Assembly (NCBI GenBank): GCA_030374765.1
Contig: JARGXX010000027.1
Span: 372,001 to 436,000, forward strand
Direction of reading: 5' to 3'
Length of the DNA stretch: 64,000 bases
Source: Agarophyton chilense
Lineage: Eukaryota > Rhodophyta > Florideophyceae > Gracilariales > Gracilariaceae
A program made the translations under genes and the position numbers. Positions within the stretch are counted from its first letter, which is position 1. The number at the start of each line of letters is the position of its first letter. The notes beneath the pieces were generated by a model. The model searched no databases. It was not told the DNA's origin and saw only the letters and a list, made by a program, of their open reading frames with translations. Below, one piece after another: positions 46,000-56,594 of this stretch.

Positions 46000-47042
46000 G
46001 TCAAGACCGCTTGTGTCCTCTCTGAGGTTGTTTTCCGTTTAACGGGTTTGTAGAGCAACGCCCAGTTAGGGGATACTTGAAGATGCAACTCATAGAATGA
46101 GGATTGAACCCTCCGAGGGTTATGATTATGATCCCCTCTATGGTGTGCTGAGGTGGCACTGTTTTCTGGTTATATTTCGCCTATAAGGGAAAATTCGGAT
46201 GGCCCATGGTTGGATTGGCCCCGTGATACACGTGGCTTAATTCTTGCACCGAATTTCGGATATTTGTTAGAACGTTGGATTTTTGGGCCCTGGCAGTGGG
46301 ATCTCCACGTGTATGGCCCTGAGCAGGTGTGCACTACTGTAGAGTTTAGTTAGTGGGCCCTACTTAGGGAGGCGAGATCTGACAGTCCGAGCTCAGAGTA
46401 AATGACAACCAAGGTTGGTCTTCGATACCTTTAGAGGTTCTTCGTCGCCATCGTTTCGGCCTTACAACCCGGAACGGGCTCTGGTTAGCAACGCCTGCGT
46501 AGGGACACGACTCCACTTGGAGAGTGCCCACATTTGGGTTCCGTGCAACCACCCCCTTGGGACCGCTCAGACGACCTGCGTGCACGATACCCCGTGGGGG
46601 TTCTGCTTACTTGTTGAGTGCTTTTTGTGTTTCCTTTCGAGGACAGGTTTTCGCCCCTGTATTGGGTTTCTTTTGTTGTTTTGCCCCTTTTCTGGTTCTC
46701 GGGTCCGGTGCCTGTTAGTGCCCGACCCTCGCCCCGTTTTTCCTCTTCGCCGGATTTTCCCCCATTCTTTGGGATACCCATACCCATTCCCGATCCAACG
46801 GTTTCTACCCCTCACCTCCGTCGGTACTGCCGGAATCCCCCGTGGGAGTTACACCCCACACTACGGGTGGAACGGAGGGCTCTGTCTCTGAGTCTGCCTC
46901 CCCCCAGGGAGCAAGGCTTCGAACACCTTGAGAGCACTTCCCGTCGCCGGGTTTCGCTCCACAGGGTTTTCTCCGGTCTCACCGGTTTGCTTTCTATTCT
47001 TCCGTCGAGACGGTGTGGCCAAAGCCAAGGAAACCGCCTATC
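46000..47042 (+). other. Leader of element 2
   Basis: About 1 kb between the primer site and gag, without a convincing coding frame; the open frames start at GTG or overlap on both strands. It probably includes packaging and dimerisation signals, which cannot be read from one sequence. Confidence 0.5.
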
Positions 47043-48464
47043 ATGGAGACTCCTGCAACACGCAGCCGTTCCCGCCAAAGCGGTGATGCCAGGAGCACTG
47101 ATGTTCCACAGGCCCTGGCTCCAACACCGGATTCCCGGGAGATACCGGGCACCGGCACTGAAGACCCGCAGCCCGATTCCGGGTTAACGACCGTCGCAAC
47201 GGTGGTTTCTCCGCCTCCGCGGTTGGTCGACCAATCGCGGACTGTACGCTTGGAAGAGCAGCTCCGCTCCCTGCGGGCTGCTCACAATACCCTTTCGAGG
47301 GAGTTCACCTCTTTACGAGGAAGCCTCGCTAACCCCCCTCCAAGTGAGTTAGCCGAGGATATCCGCGTATCGCGGTCGGACGTCAATACACTACTCGAGT
47401 GTTTTGGCGCTCCGTCTTCCTACGCAGAAGGTATGGAGAATCGCTTCGAGCGTCTCCGAAGCCGAATTGAGTCGGTCGAGAGGACGTTAACCTCGCCCGC
47501 GAACGCGGCTAGACCGGTTGTCTCTCACCGAGAGACCCAGTCGCGGAACCGGAAGAGCCGGAAGGACCGGGATTCTAACCGTAAGCACGGACACCCGTCC
47601 GACTCATCATCTGAGTCGGACGGTAAACCGAGTGACTCGGAGAGTTCCGATTCGTCGGTGAGCGATGACCCACAGGATCTTTATGGGCGCTCTTCCCGCT
47701 CAAAGCGGTCCTCTGCCACCTACGGGGCCATCCGGTCGCGCCCCAAGGGTCGGCGACATCCGGGCCTCAAACCCTTTAAGCCCACCAACCCTCTGTACAG
47801 GACATTCCTGTCCTACCGGTATTACCGGCTAGAAGATTCGTCTTTAGTTCGGACACCGCGTAACACGGGTAAAGTGAAAGACTGCATCAAGCGGATGCAG
47901 CTTTCACTTCGTAACCGGTCGTCTACTGGGGATGATCCAATTCTGGTCTTGGATTTCCTACACAGCTTTGTAGCGGAAGACCATATACTCGGAATGAACG
48001 AAGGACAAGCCTACGTGGCGCTACCCTACTTTCTACGGGGTTTCGCTGAAGATCAGTTTTTGTCGGTTCGGGGCTCGTCGCCAGCCTGCGAAGGAGGTGT
48101 GACCTGCTGGCCCGAGGCCGTGCAGTACCTCCTGCGTTCCTACGCAACCAACTCCGCGATACAAGCGGCGATACTCGCTTTGCGAGACACTCGACAACGC
48201 TCCGGCGAGCTCGAGACCGACTACTCGGTACGCCTGAATAAGGCTTTCCACCGTTGTGGTAATGTATACCCCGCTTGGGAACGCTGTACGATGTTCATTG
48301 ATGGCTTGGATCCAGCCATCAAGACTGTTGTCGCCCGTTACAGGGAACAAGAGCCGAAGGTGACTTACCTTGAACTCGTACAGTTTGCCCGCGCAGAGGG
48401 AGATGCACTACGTGCACGCAATCCGGGAAGCTGGTCGAAGGCCGCTAAGGCATTGCTGCTTTAG
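47043..48464 (+). CDS. Gag of element 2, 473 aa
   Basis: Structural protein of the virus-like particle. ATG at 47043 is chosen because the open frame extends upstream only to a GTG at 47013. The N-terminus is Ser/Arg/Pro-rich, followed by a probable coiled coil (LEEQLRSLRAAHNTLSREF), a Ser/Asp-rich low-complexity block (SDSSSESDGKPSDSESSD) and a basic stretch. The capsid-like part includes LDFLHSFVAEDHILGMNEGQ, YFLRGFAEDQFLSV, WPEAVQYLLRSYAT and YLELVQFARAEGDALRAR. The frame stops at TAG 48462-48464. A second in-frame TAA follows 21 bases later, then the zinc-knuckle frame resumes in the same phase. Confidence 0.85.
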   Translation: METPATRSRSRQSGDARSTDVPQALAPTPDSREIPGTGTEDPQPDSGLTTVATVVSPPPRLVDQSRTVRLEEQLRSLRAAHNTLSREFTSLRGSLANPPPSELAEDIRVSRSDVNTLLECFGAPSSYAEGMENRFERLRSRIESVERTLTSPANAARPVVSHRETQSRNRKSRKDRDSNRKHGHPSDSSSESDGKPSDSESSDSSVSDDPQDLYGRSSRSKRSSATYGAIRSRPKGRRHPGLKPFKPTNPLYRTFLSYRYYRLEDSSLVRTPRNTGKVKDCIKRMQLSLRNRSSTGDDPILVLDFLHSFVAEDHILGMNEGQAYVALPYFLRGFAEDQFLSVRGSSPACEGGVTCWPEAVQYLLRSYATNSAIQAAILALRDTRQRSGELETDYSVRLNKAFHRCGNVYPAWERCTMFIDGLDPAIKTVVARYREQEPKVTYLELVQFARAEGDALRARNPGSWSKAAKALLL

Positions 48465-48524
48465 TCGGACTCTTCTTCACCGTAATTTGCGACGGATGGC
48501 ATCCCCAAACAGGGTTATGACAAT

Positions 48525-49133
48525 ATGAATGTCATCCATCACGATGGTTTATCTATTTCGACAACGGAATTACCGTCTACGACGGATGGCTCGGTTGACT
48601 CAACCGCAAGGGACACGGAGAACGGGCAGGTCTTTTATCTTAATGACCGCCGCACTCCGGCCCCCCGTATGCCGTACTCGAACGGAATGACCCGAAGTCA
48701 GCGCCCTGGATGGGTTGGAAACCGGGAACCCGGAAGATACACCGATGCTCGGAATGCCGTACCGCGAAACGCGGGAGTGACGTTGGTGTGCCACTTGTGC
48801 TACGAGCGCGGGCACACCTCCCCGCAATGCCTTTTATCGCTACGCGATATGGCGCGAGTGGTGGATAATTACGAAGCCCTTTCCCCGCAGGAGAAGGGCT
48901 CTGTGCCACTCACGTCATATCTCCGCGCGAAGACGGACTTCCCCAACGCATTGGCTCACACTCCGAATTCTCGGTACAAACCGGCTCAGCCGGCACGCGC
49001 CGCACCAGCGCCAAACTACGCTGGTGGATCTCAACCCGCTCCTGCGGTAGCTACCGTGCAACGGAATCATGCACTCGTTGCCGAGGAAATCGGGCCTTCG
49101 CCCGACCAGGACCCTGTACAGGGAAAAGAATAG
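48525..49133 (+). CDS. Zinc-knuckle (nucleocapsid-like) frame of element 2, 202 aa
   Basis: ATG at 48525, in the same phase as gag but after two in-frame stops. It contains one CCHC knuckle, CHLCYERGHTSPQC (C-X2-C-X4-H-X4-C), which in Gag proteins binds the RNA genome. The rest is Pro/Ala/Arg-rich. It is probably the C-terminal part of an ancestral Gag, now split off by the stops, unless the stops are suppressed during translation. Confidence 0.78.
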   Translation: MNVIHHDGLSISTTELPSTTDGSVDSTARDTENGQVFYLNDRRTPAPRMPYSNGMTRSQRPGWVGNREPGRYTDARNAVPRNAGVTLVCHLCYERGHTSPQCLLSLRDMARVVDNYEALSPQEKGSVPLTSYLRAKTDFPNALAHTPNSRYKPAQPARAAPAPNYAGGSQPAPAVATVQRNHALVAEEIGPSPDQDPVQGKE

Positions 49134-49195
49134 AGGGAGTCTCCTCTTCGGGAGAGGCGTCCTCAGAGTTCAGGCTGACGACGCCCGAGGCGCCG

Positions 49196-50464
49196 ATGCC
49201 TCGCTCCCCGGTGAAAATCCTGACAAGGAAGGACACCGCAGACGCGGACTCTAAACACCTCGGTGTTTTGCGTCGACCGTGGATACGGATTAGAAATAAC
49301 CGGATCCCGGATAGAGTCTTGGTAATGGCCAAGCGTAACTACAAGGTTTACGCTGACCTTGGTCTGCACACGCAGTTTATGGTGAGATATCTCACGGTCC
49401 TGGATACAGGTGCTGGGCCGAACGTTATTGTGGAATCGGTTTTACCCCCGCCATTGCGGTCACTCATCCGTTCTGAAACGGTACCCGACGTCTCAGACGC
49501 CAATAACAACCCGTTGAAAACGGCTGGTGTGATCGACCTGGTCGTCAGGCTAGGGCGGATGGTGGTTAAACTAACTTTTATTGTGTGCCGCTCTCTGGCC
49601 GCGCCAGTTATACTGGGATGTGACTACTGCGACAGGTTTGTCGACGCCATCCGCCCACGCCTTAAGCAGGTGGAACTTGAGGACGGATCGACCGTCCCCA
49701 TTGTTTGTCAACCGCTGAAGCGGGCATCGAGGAAACACGTTCCTCTACCTGCTGCGCAGGAACCCACACCGGCGAACCGGAATTGTACGAAGCTACGCGT
49801 TGCCTCGTCAGTCACCATACCCCCGGAGAGCCAGGTTATGGTTTCAGTCAGTTCCCGTCAACACGGTCTTCGGGTTGTTCAGCCCTTGCCCTCGTTGTAC
49901 GAGAAATTTCAGTTAACCGTTGCGAACGGAATCGTGCAAGTCACGCCAAATTCCCCTTTCAGGGTGTTGGTTGCCAATCTGGGAAAGGCTCCCCAGACGC
50001 TGGCAAAGAACCAAGTCATTGGGTCTGTGACGCTGCACCCGCTCGCGATGCTCCCTACAAAGGTGACGGCTGCCGAAGTACTCGGAATAACTCCCTCTAC
50101 CGAGGATGGTCTCCCGGTATCCGGTGCAGAAACCTCCGGGGAGGCACAGCAGTTGGCGCTCGATAAAACCGTCAAGACGGATGCATTTACGACCTCGTTG
50201 GTTCCCACACCTGACACCAGGGCACAGCCTACGAGCTACGATAAGATAGACCCGATCAAGGCCCTCGAGGACCTGGACCTGAGTCATGTACCGGTCTCAC
50301 ATCGGGACCGCTTACGCGGAATGCTACGCGAGTTTACCACAATGTGGGACGGCTCACTGGGTGAGATCAATACAACCGAACATCGGATAGACTTGCTACC
50401 GGACGCACGTCCGGTTGCACAACCCCCTTACAGGGCGGGACCGAAAGCTCGGGAGGAGGAATAA
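49196..50464 (+). CDS. Protease and RT N-terminal part of element 2
   Basis: ATG at 49196, in another phase from the knuckle frame (net shift between Gag and Pol). The retropepsin-like domain has the catalytic motif LDTGAGPNVIVES at about residues 70-82, and SLAAPVILGCDYCDRF corresponds to its C-terminal flap and hydrophobic-Gly motif. About 200 residues of spacer follow, then the conserved lead-in to RT, TTEHRIDLLPDARPVAQPPY. TAA at 50462-50464 ends the frame right where the RT domain would go on in phase (next residues FQVDKMLRAG), so this is a nonsense mutation and not a natural end. Confidence 0.85.
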   Translation: MPRSPVKILTRKDTADADSKHLGVLRRPWIRIRNNRIPDRVLVMAKRNYKVYADLGLHTQFMVRYLTVLDTGAGPNVIVESVLPPPLRSLIRSETVPDVSDANNNPLKTAGVIDLVVRLGRMVVKLTFIVCRSLAAPVILGCDYCDRFVDAIRPRLKQVELEDGSTVPIVCQPLKRASRKHVPLPAAQEPTPANRNCTKLRVASSVTIPPESQVMVSVSSRQHGLRVVQPLPSLYEKFQLTVANGIVQVTPNSPFRVLVANLGKAPQTLAKNQVIGSVTLHPLAMLPTKVTAAEVLGITPSTEDGLPVSGAETSGEAQQLALDKTVKTDAFTTSLVPTPDTRAQPTSYDKIDPIKALEDLDLSHVPVSHRDRLRGMLREFTTMWDGSLGEINTTEHRIDLLPDARPVAQPPYRAGPKAREEE

Positions 50465-53400
50465 TTTCAGGTGGACAAGATGCTCCGTGCTGGAGTCATC
50501 GAGCCCGCCCAATCTCCTTGGGCTTCACCGGTGGTGCTGGCCCTCAAGGCTGACGGCACCTGGCGGTTTTGCGTTGACTACCGCCGCCTCAATGCCGTCA
50601 CCGTGAGGGACATTTACCCGATTCCGCGCATGGACGAGTCTATAGACTCGCTCGGGGACGCTACCGTGTTTACGGCTCTGGATGCTAACTGGGGCTACTG
50701 GCAAGTCCCAGTCCGGGAAGAGGACCGAGACAAAACCGCGTTTGTTTGCCACTCGGGTTCCTACCGCTTCAAGCGGATGCCGTTTGGTTTAACCAATGCA
50801 CCGGCCACCTTTCAAAGGGCAATAGACATACGATGTCGCGTTTCAAGTGGCGCACGTGCCTTGTCTACTTGGACGACATCATTGTCTTTTCCAGAAACCT
50901 GGACGATTACCTGACCCACGTGCGGGACGTGATGACCGTACTGCGAGACGCAGGAATAACCCTCAAGTTGAGGAAGTGCGAGTTCTTCACCGACACGGTG
51001 AAGTATCTCGGGCACGTCATCCGTCCAGAACGGTTAATGATCGAACAAGTTCATATCAAGTCCGTCTGTGAGGCGAAGGAGCCCCGTACTCAAACGGAGC
51101 TCCGATCCTTTTTAGGTCTGGTCAACGTCTATCGACGGTTTATACCGAGTTTCTCGGATATCGTCGCTCCGCTAAACGCGCTACTGCGGAAGGGCCAGCT
51201 AAACGCGCTACTGCGGAGGGGCCAGCCACCGAAGCTTGCGCCATTTACCACCGATCAGTCGGAATCTTTTCGCTCCTTGATTAAGGCAGTTACGACAGCT
51301 CCCATCCTATCCTTGCCCAAACCTGGGCTTCCCTACTCCATCGACACCGACGCCAGCGACCACCAGGTGGGCTGCGCAGTGTTCCAAACCACCCCCGAGG
51401 GGGAACGCAAACCAATTGGCTATTGGTCCCGCACGCTGAACGTCCACGAGCGCAACTACTCGGTCTCCGAGAAGGAGTGCCTCGCAGTGGTCTGGGCGCT
51501 ATCCACTCTGCGCCCATACCTCATGGGCGTTCATTTCACCGTGTACACGGACCATGCTTCGTTGAGGTGGCTGCTGAACATCGCAGATCCTTGTGGCCGC
51601 TTAATGCGGTGGCGCCTCCGCTTAGCGGAATTCGACTTCGAGGTCGTCTACAAAAAGGGTGTCCAGAACACCCAAGCAGACGCCCTCTATCGATTACCTA
51701 CGAAAGGTGAAGCACTTGCCGACCCGGAGGTCGACGAGATCCCGTGCTTTACCTTGGAAGGGGAAACACCGACGGAGTCCGATTGGCCCGAAACCGGGGA
51801 AGACTCCATGGAAATGGATGAGCTACTCGCAGCGCGCGAGAATGAAACACCCGTACCCGGGACCTTTGTACCCATCTCCACCGAGGAGATGATCCGAGAA
51901 CAGTTCGGCGACCCATTCTGCACGCGCATACGGGCCCGCCTAAACGGTGGAGAGGACCTCCCGTTCGAGGTAAACGACATCGGTTACCTCGTCCGGACGG
52001 TGGACCACCTATCCCAGATCGTGGTCCCCCACACCCTGCAAACCAGGGTGCTCCACCTCTCACACTACCCGACACTCGGGGGACACTCCGGTGGGAGAAA
52101 ACTTTATCTAACCCTGCGAAGGGACTTTTATTGGCCCGCTATGGCGGTTGATTGCTACGCTACGGTGAAGTTCTGCACCCAATGCGCAAAGAACCGGGTG
52201 AAACTCCGGAAGCACTCCAAACGGATGAAGCTTTTCCCCGCAGGGGCGCCCCTCGAGTTTGTCGCAATCGACATTCTCGGGCCTCTACTCAAGACGCGCA
52301 AGGGAAACATGTTTCTCTTGGTTATCACTGACCGCTTTTCGAAGCTGGTGCGCACCATACCTTTACGGAAGATCACCGCTTTCACGGTTGCGAACGCCTT
52401 CGTTACGCACTGGGCGTTCGTTTATGGCCCTCCGATAGAGGTTCTATCCGATAACGGTAAGCAGTTCGCCTCTAAGTTCTTTCAGGACGTCTGCCGCATC
52501 CTCGACGTCAAGAACCTGTTTACTACCACCTACCACCCGCAAACAAACGGGCAGGTGGAACGCTTCAACCGCACCCTACTCGCGTCGCTACGCTCCTACG
52601 TATACGATCACCCAATGACGTGGGACATTTATTCTGATGCTATCACCTACGCCTACAACACGCAGGTTCACCGGACAACCGGTCTGACTCCCTTCGAGCT
52701 TGTGCTCTCCAGGACACCCCCGCCAGTGGCGGTCGAACCCCAACACAGAATCAACTCTTTCCCATCCGTGGGTCAATACCGCCTTAAGTAGAGGAACTGG
52801 CTTACCAAGCTCGTACCGGTCGCCCGGAAGTCCATGGAACGTGCCCAGGCCGCCTACAAGCGGGATTTTGATAACCGCTTACGCGGACCACTACCGGCAC
52901 CGCCCAAGCCGGGAACCTACGTGTTCGTTCGCCGGGAGTACAACAACCCCCGGACCGACAAGCGTCACAAGCTCTCGCCTGTCGCTGAACGTCCGTTCCG
53001 GGTCGTGTCCTCTCTCCCCGGCACCGTTGTGGTGGACAAGAACGGTGACCACCAACGTCTTTCACAAGACCGCATCGTAGCCGCCCCACCGCCGCAGGCG
53101 GAAAACGCATCAGCCCCCGTCGAAACGGCCTCGGATACCACGGGTACAACGGTGGCACCATGCCCCGCCGTGGTACCGCACCCCTCACGGGGTCTCTCCG
53201 ATATACCGACTTTATCGGAACCACCGGCAATGCCGGAAACACCTGGCCCTCGCGGCCAGCTACCCTTACGGGCGCCGCACAGCGGTACTTATACCCGCCA
53301 TGCGGTTAGCCCACCATCACCCGTCGCTCCGTCTAAGGAGGGGGAGGGGACCCGCTCAATCGCGGAAGCATCGCCGTCGCAACGGATGTTTAACCGGACA

Positions 53401-54438
53401 CCCCGGGCAAGGCCCCCGAGCGGGCAACCGGCATCGTCGCCGGACGCCAATCCGCTCCCGCGGGACGCAGCGGTCAACCCGACCGCCACGCAACCCCGCA
53501 AGGGGGACCAAGGCGCTCGAAGACCCGAAGCCGGGAAGCGAGACCCTACGGACGCTCCGCATCGCGTGGAAGCAACTGAGGGCTCCCCGCACATTCGCGG
53601 TCGCACACCGAGCGTTTCGGTCGATACCGGTACTCCGGCGGGCGCTGCGCAAGCAGGTCTAGCGAGCCACTCCGTTGAGAACGGTTCGAACCCCATGGAG
53701 GAAAAGGGGCGCGACGACAAGTCGAAAACCGCCTCCCTTGCCGAACAATCGGAGCCAACCGTCCGCGACGGCCCGACCACCCGTTCTCAAGGTCACGTGA
53801 CCCGGGCGGGAGATCGGACCAATGGGCACCCGGCATACCGGGCATTGGCTGCCAGCCACCTCGCGGAGGCGGATCGCCGGGACGGTGAACCACTCACCGC
53901 CCACGGCGCACCGCACGGCGGAAACTGCCCACCAATGGGAACGCCGCATGCCGCAAATCAAGCGGAGGCCTCCGGCGTACCGTCACAAAGACGGAAGGAC
54001 CCCCGCAAACTCGCGGTAAGAGCGGACTTCAGGGAAGCCCCTACCGCCCAGCGGAAACACAACCCGGCCGCGCCGGCAACTTCCGCGAAGCGGTACGGCA
54101 GCCCCGGCAACCCGGCAACAACCGCAGAGCGGAATGACAAACCGGGTGACCCGGAACAGGCGACGACGAGCCCAGCACCACGTGGCGCTGAGGCTTGGGT
54201 CACCACCACCCGGCAAGGCCGGAAAGCTTACGTGCAGGAGTACGTCCTCGACCGAATCGTCGGACATAGCTACGATGAGCACGGGGTGCTCCAGTACCGG
54301 ACCCGCTGGTACGGATACGGGCCGGAGTGGGACATCCCGGAGGCCATCGAGCACCTCCCGCGCTCTGCGGTAATGCGATACCACCGCCTTGCGGGGACCG
54401 CACTCCCAGCCACGCTGGTAAACGCCCAAGAGGGATAA
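50465..54438 (+). pseudogene. Pol of element 2: RT, RNase H, integrase, linker, chromodomain
   Basis: RT begins after the TAA: MLRAGVIEPAQSPWASPVVL, DYRRLNAVTVRDIYPIPRMD, FKRMPFGLTNAPATFQRA. A one-base net loss near 50833 shifts to the frame with the catalytic CLVYLDDIIVFSR. RNase H: SIDTDASDHQVGC, SEKECLAVVWAL, FTVYTDHASL, ADALYRLP (usually ADALSRLP). A 27-bp tandem duplication (51172-51225) repeats LNALLRKGQ. Integrase has the HHCC region (FCTQCAKNR), FVAIDILGPL, VLSDNGKQF and GQVERFNR for Asp, Asp, Glu. TAG at 52789-52791 replaces the Trp codon of element 1 (345-347). Then come a GPY/F-like part, a linker of about 380 residues (53080-54228) and a chromodomain (54229-54396). Confidence 0.92.
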
Positions 54439-54771
54439 ACCGTGAACACGGAATGGAATGGCTGATGGCGCCACGCGCCATCTCCGGCCATGCCCCAACG
54501 CGGGGAAGGAAGCAACCGCTCACGATATCCCAACGTCGTTGGTGGTCGTGCCAGTTACCTGGTCCGCGCGCGAAGCGCCCACCGTTAAACACGGAACTCC
54601 CAGCTAGGCTGGTTCCCTGCAACGCTGGAAACCCGGTAGAAGGCCGGTACCCCGGAAAGAAAGAAGCGGACTTGGGAAAGGGCGTCGGAAAGGCGACCCT
54701 CTTCTTTTTATTTCTCACTACTGGCAAGGGCGCCCTAGTGGCGCCGCCCTACATTCTACCGGAAGCTCCGG

Positions 54772-56547
54772 TCATTCCTCCGCACGAGGTGGACCCCCGC
54801 CCAGGCGGTTGGCTAAGGCATCCCGCGTGGCGGCCACATCACCCGAGATCTCGGAAGGGCGAAGCCCCACCTCCCGAAGGAAGCGCGTGATGACCTCGCC
54901 CCGCTCCGCGCCAGCGGCAGTTGCGGGCGGGCCCGCCACCGATGGAGTCGGATAGGAATCCGTTCGCACGGCATCAGCAGCCCCGGATGGAGCCGCACCA
55001 CCGTATTCAACGGACTCCTCACCGGCCTCGCCGGACTCGTCATCCTCCGTCGGAGCGTAACCCGGATCCTCCAATTCCTTGTCGACCATCGGGTAACCAT
55101 CCGCATAGCCGCGGTGATAGTAGCTCGAGTCGACATACCCTCGCGGGTGGTCGGCCGGGACTTCACGCGGCGCATGCCGGTTGGCTTCCGCTTCCTCGCG
55201 GCTGATCACGTGGTACTCCCAGGGGTCGAAGTAGATGAAATCCCCCGCTAGCGCGGTATTCCTCCCGAATCCGGGGCCAGACCCGCGACGCGGTTGAATG
55301 CGTTGGGAGTTCTCCAGCGGGACCTCATCCCACTGGACCCCCTCCACAAAGTCGAGGAGGCCCAGCATCTCTTCTTCGTTTGGCTCGCCCCCGAGGGGGA
55401 TGCGCATGTCCAAACGGCGGATCGCAGCCCGCACACGCGATTGCACGTACCACAATCGGTATTGGTCTTACGCCTCAGCGAGGATAAAAGCCGCAGTGCG
55501 GACGGCCCATTCGCTTACCACGACGGACCACCACCCCGACTGGGGATCGTTCAAGAACGACTACCCTACAGAGGTGAAGACTGGGGGCAGCTCAATGAAG
55601 CAACCCCAGCACGCCTCCAAGGAGGACCACCAGTCTGGGAGACTGACGTACCGACCACGTCGGTGAGCAGGCGCGATGCGCTCAATCTCCGTGTTCTGGT
55701 ACGGTACGAAATACCCGGTCCGGGCCCGCCAACGCCGCTCATCGCGGATGAAGTTCTGAAGGAAGTTCGAGCGCGACTGCCGCGGTTGGTAGCGGAACTC
55801 TGCCCGAAGAATCGGTCGTACCCAGCAAAGGGCTTCTTGCCGAGCGATCGGTGTGCCCCTTCAAGCGAGTGTTTCCAATCCGTTAAGACGGTCACAGTAC
55901 GACATTTCCCCGCGAGTGCGGTAAAGGTGGACGTCGAATTCGACCTCTGGTGGTATCGGGAACTCGAAAGGCGCCCGATGGTGCCTGAGATAAGCGATCC
56001 GCACAAGCGCGGCCTGAGCCTCCGCAGAGGATTCACCGCGTCGGCGGAGTATGTGGTGTACCGGGATGGCGATACGATTACGCCAATCCCAGGACATGGT
56101 CACCACGCCGGGCAGGTCGCCCGGGAGCATCTCCGAATTATCGGTGTAGGAGTGGATCAAATCCTTGTCGCGGACAGCCAATGGGTGAAACCAAGACGAA
56201 TACCACAACATCGCGGAGCCATGCCGAGTTCTCGGATTTGCACCCACAAGGGCGTTGTAGGTCGGCCACTGCGGTGGGTCCGCCTGTCCGCGAAAGCGGG
56301 CGCCAATAAGGCGGTTCTCGTACGCGAGGTTGGTAACATCCCCAGGGTGGGGCGCGGACCGGAAGCCGGTGGAACCGCCAAGGGCGGGAGTCGCGGATGG
56401 GTTATGACGGTCGGGGTTGGACATGGTGCGTGTTGGTGTGCTGTGGTTGGAATCGGATGCGAAGAGCTTGCGTGGGATCCTTGGTGAAGGTGTGTTGGTT
56501 TCCGGAGACCCGGTGTCGGACGCGCTCTTATCATGACGAGCTGCCAT
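54772..56547 (-). pseudogene. Antisense reading frame between pol and 3' LTR (element 2 copy)
   Basis: One minus-strand frame of 591 codons plus stop, from ATG 56547 to 54772, lies between the pol stop (54438) and the 3' LTR (56595), without overlap. Three stops break it: TGA 55861-55863, TAG 55561-55563, TAA 55468-55470. Element 1 is open at each, and this copy is open at both element 1 stops. The product is unrecognised. In order it has a Ser/Thr/Pro-rich N-terminus, then PPQWPTYNALVGANPRTR, FHPLAVRDKDLIHSYTD, RAPFEFPIPPEVEFDVHLYR, NFLQNFIRDERRWRARTGYF, YRLWYVQSRVRAAIRRLD, AGDFIYFDPWEYHVISREEA, an acidic stretch and TRFLREVGLRPSEISGDVAA. The sense strand is also open over 55294-56487 in the codon-aligned phase, but it lacks an ATG at its start and is poorly conserved in element 3. 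Confidence 0.65.
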
Positions 56548-56580
56548 GCCGACTTCCTCTTCAAGGTGTTCGCCCTGTCT

Positions 56581-56594
56581 TAAGGGGGGGGATA
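56581..56594 (+). other. Polypurine tract of element 2
   Basis: taaggggggggata, directly before the 3' LTR. Confidence 0.82.

Noticed and set aside
55294..56487. A 397-codon plus-strand frame opposite the antisense protein in element 2
   Set aside because: It begins at TTG, is codon-aligned with the minus-strand frame (so it tends to stay open with it), is interrupted in element 1, and is poorly conserved in element 3.
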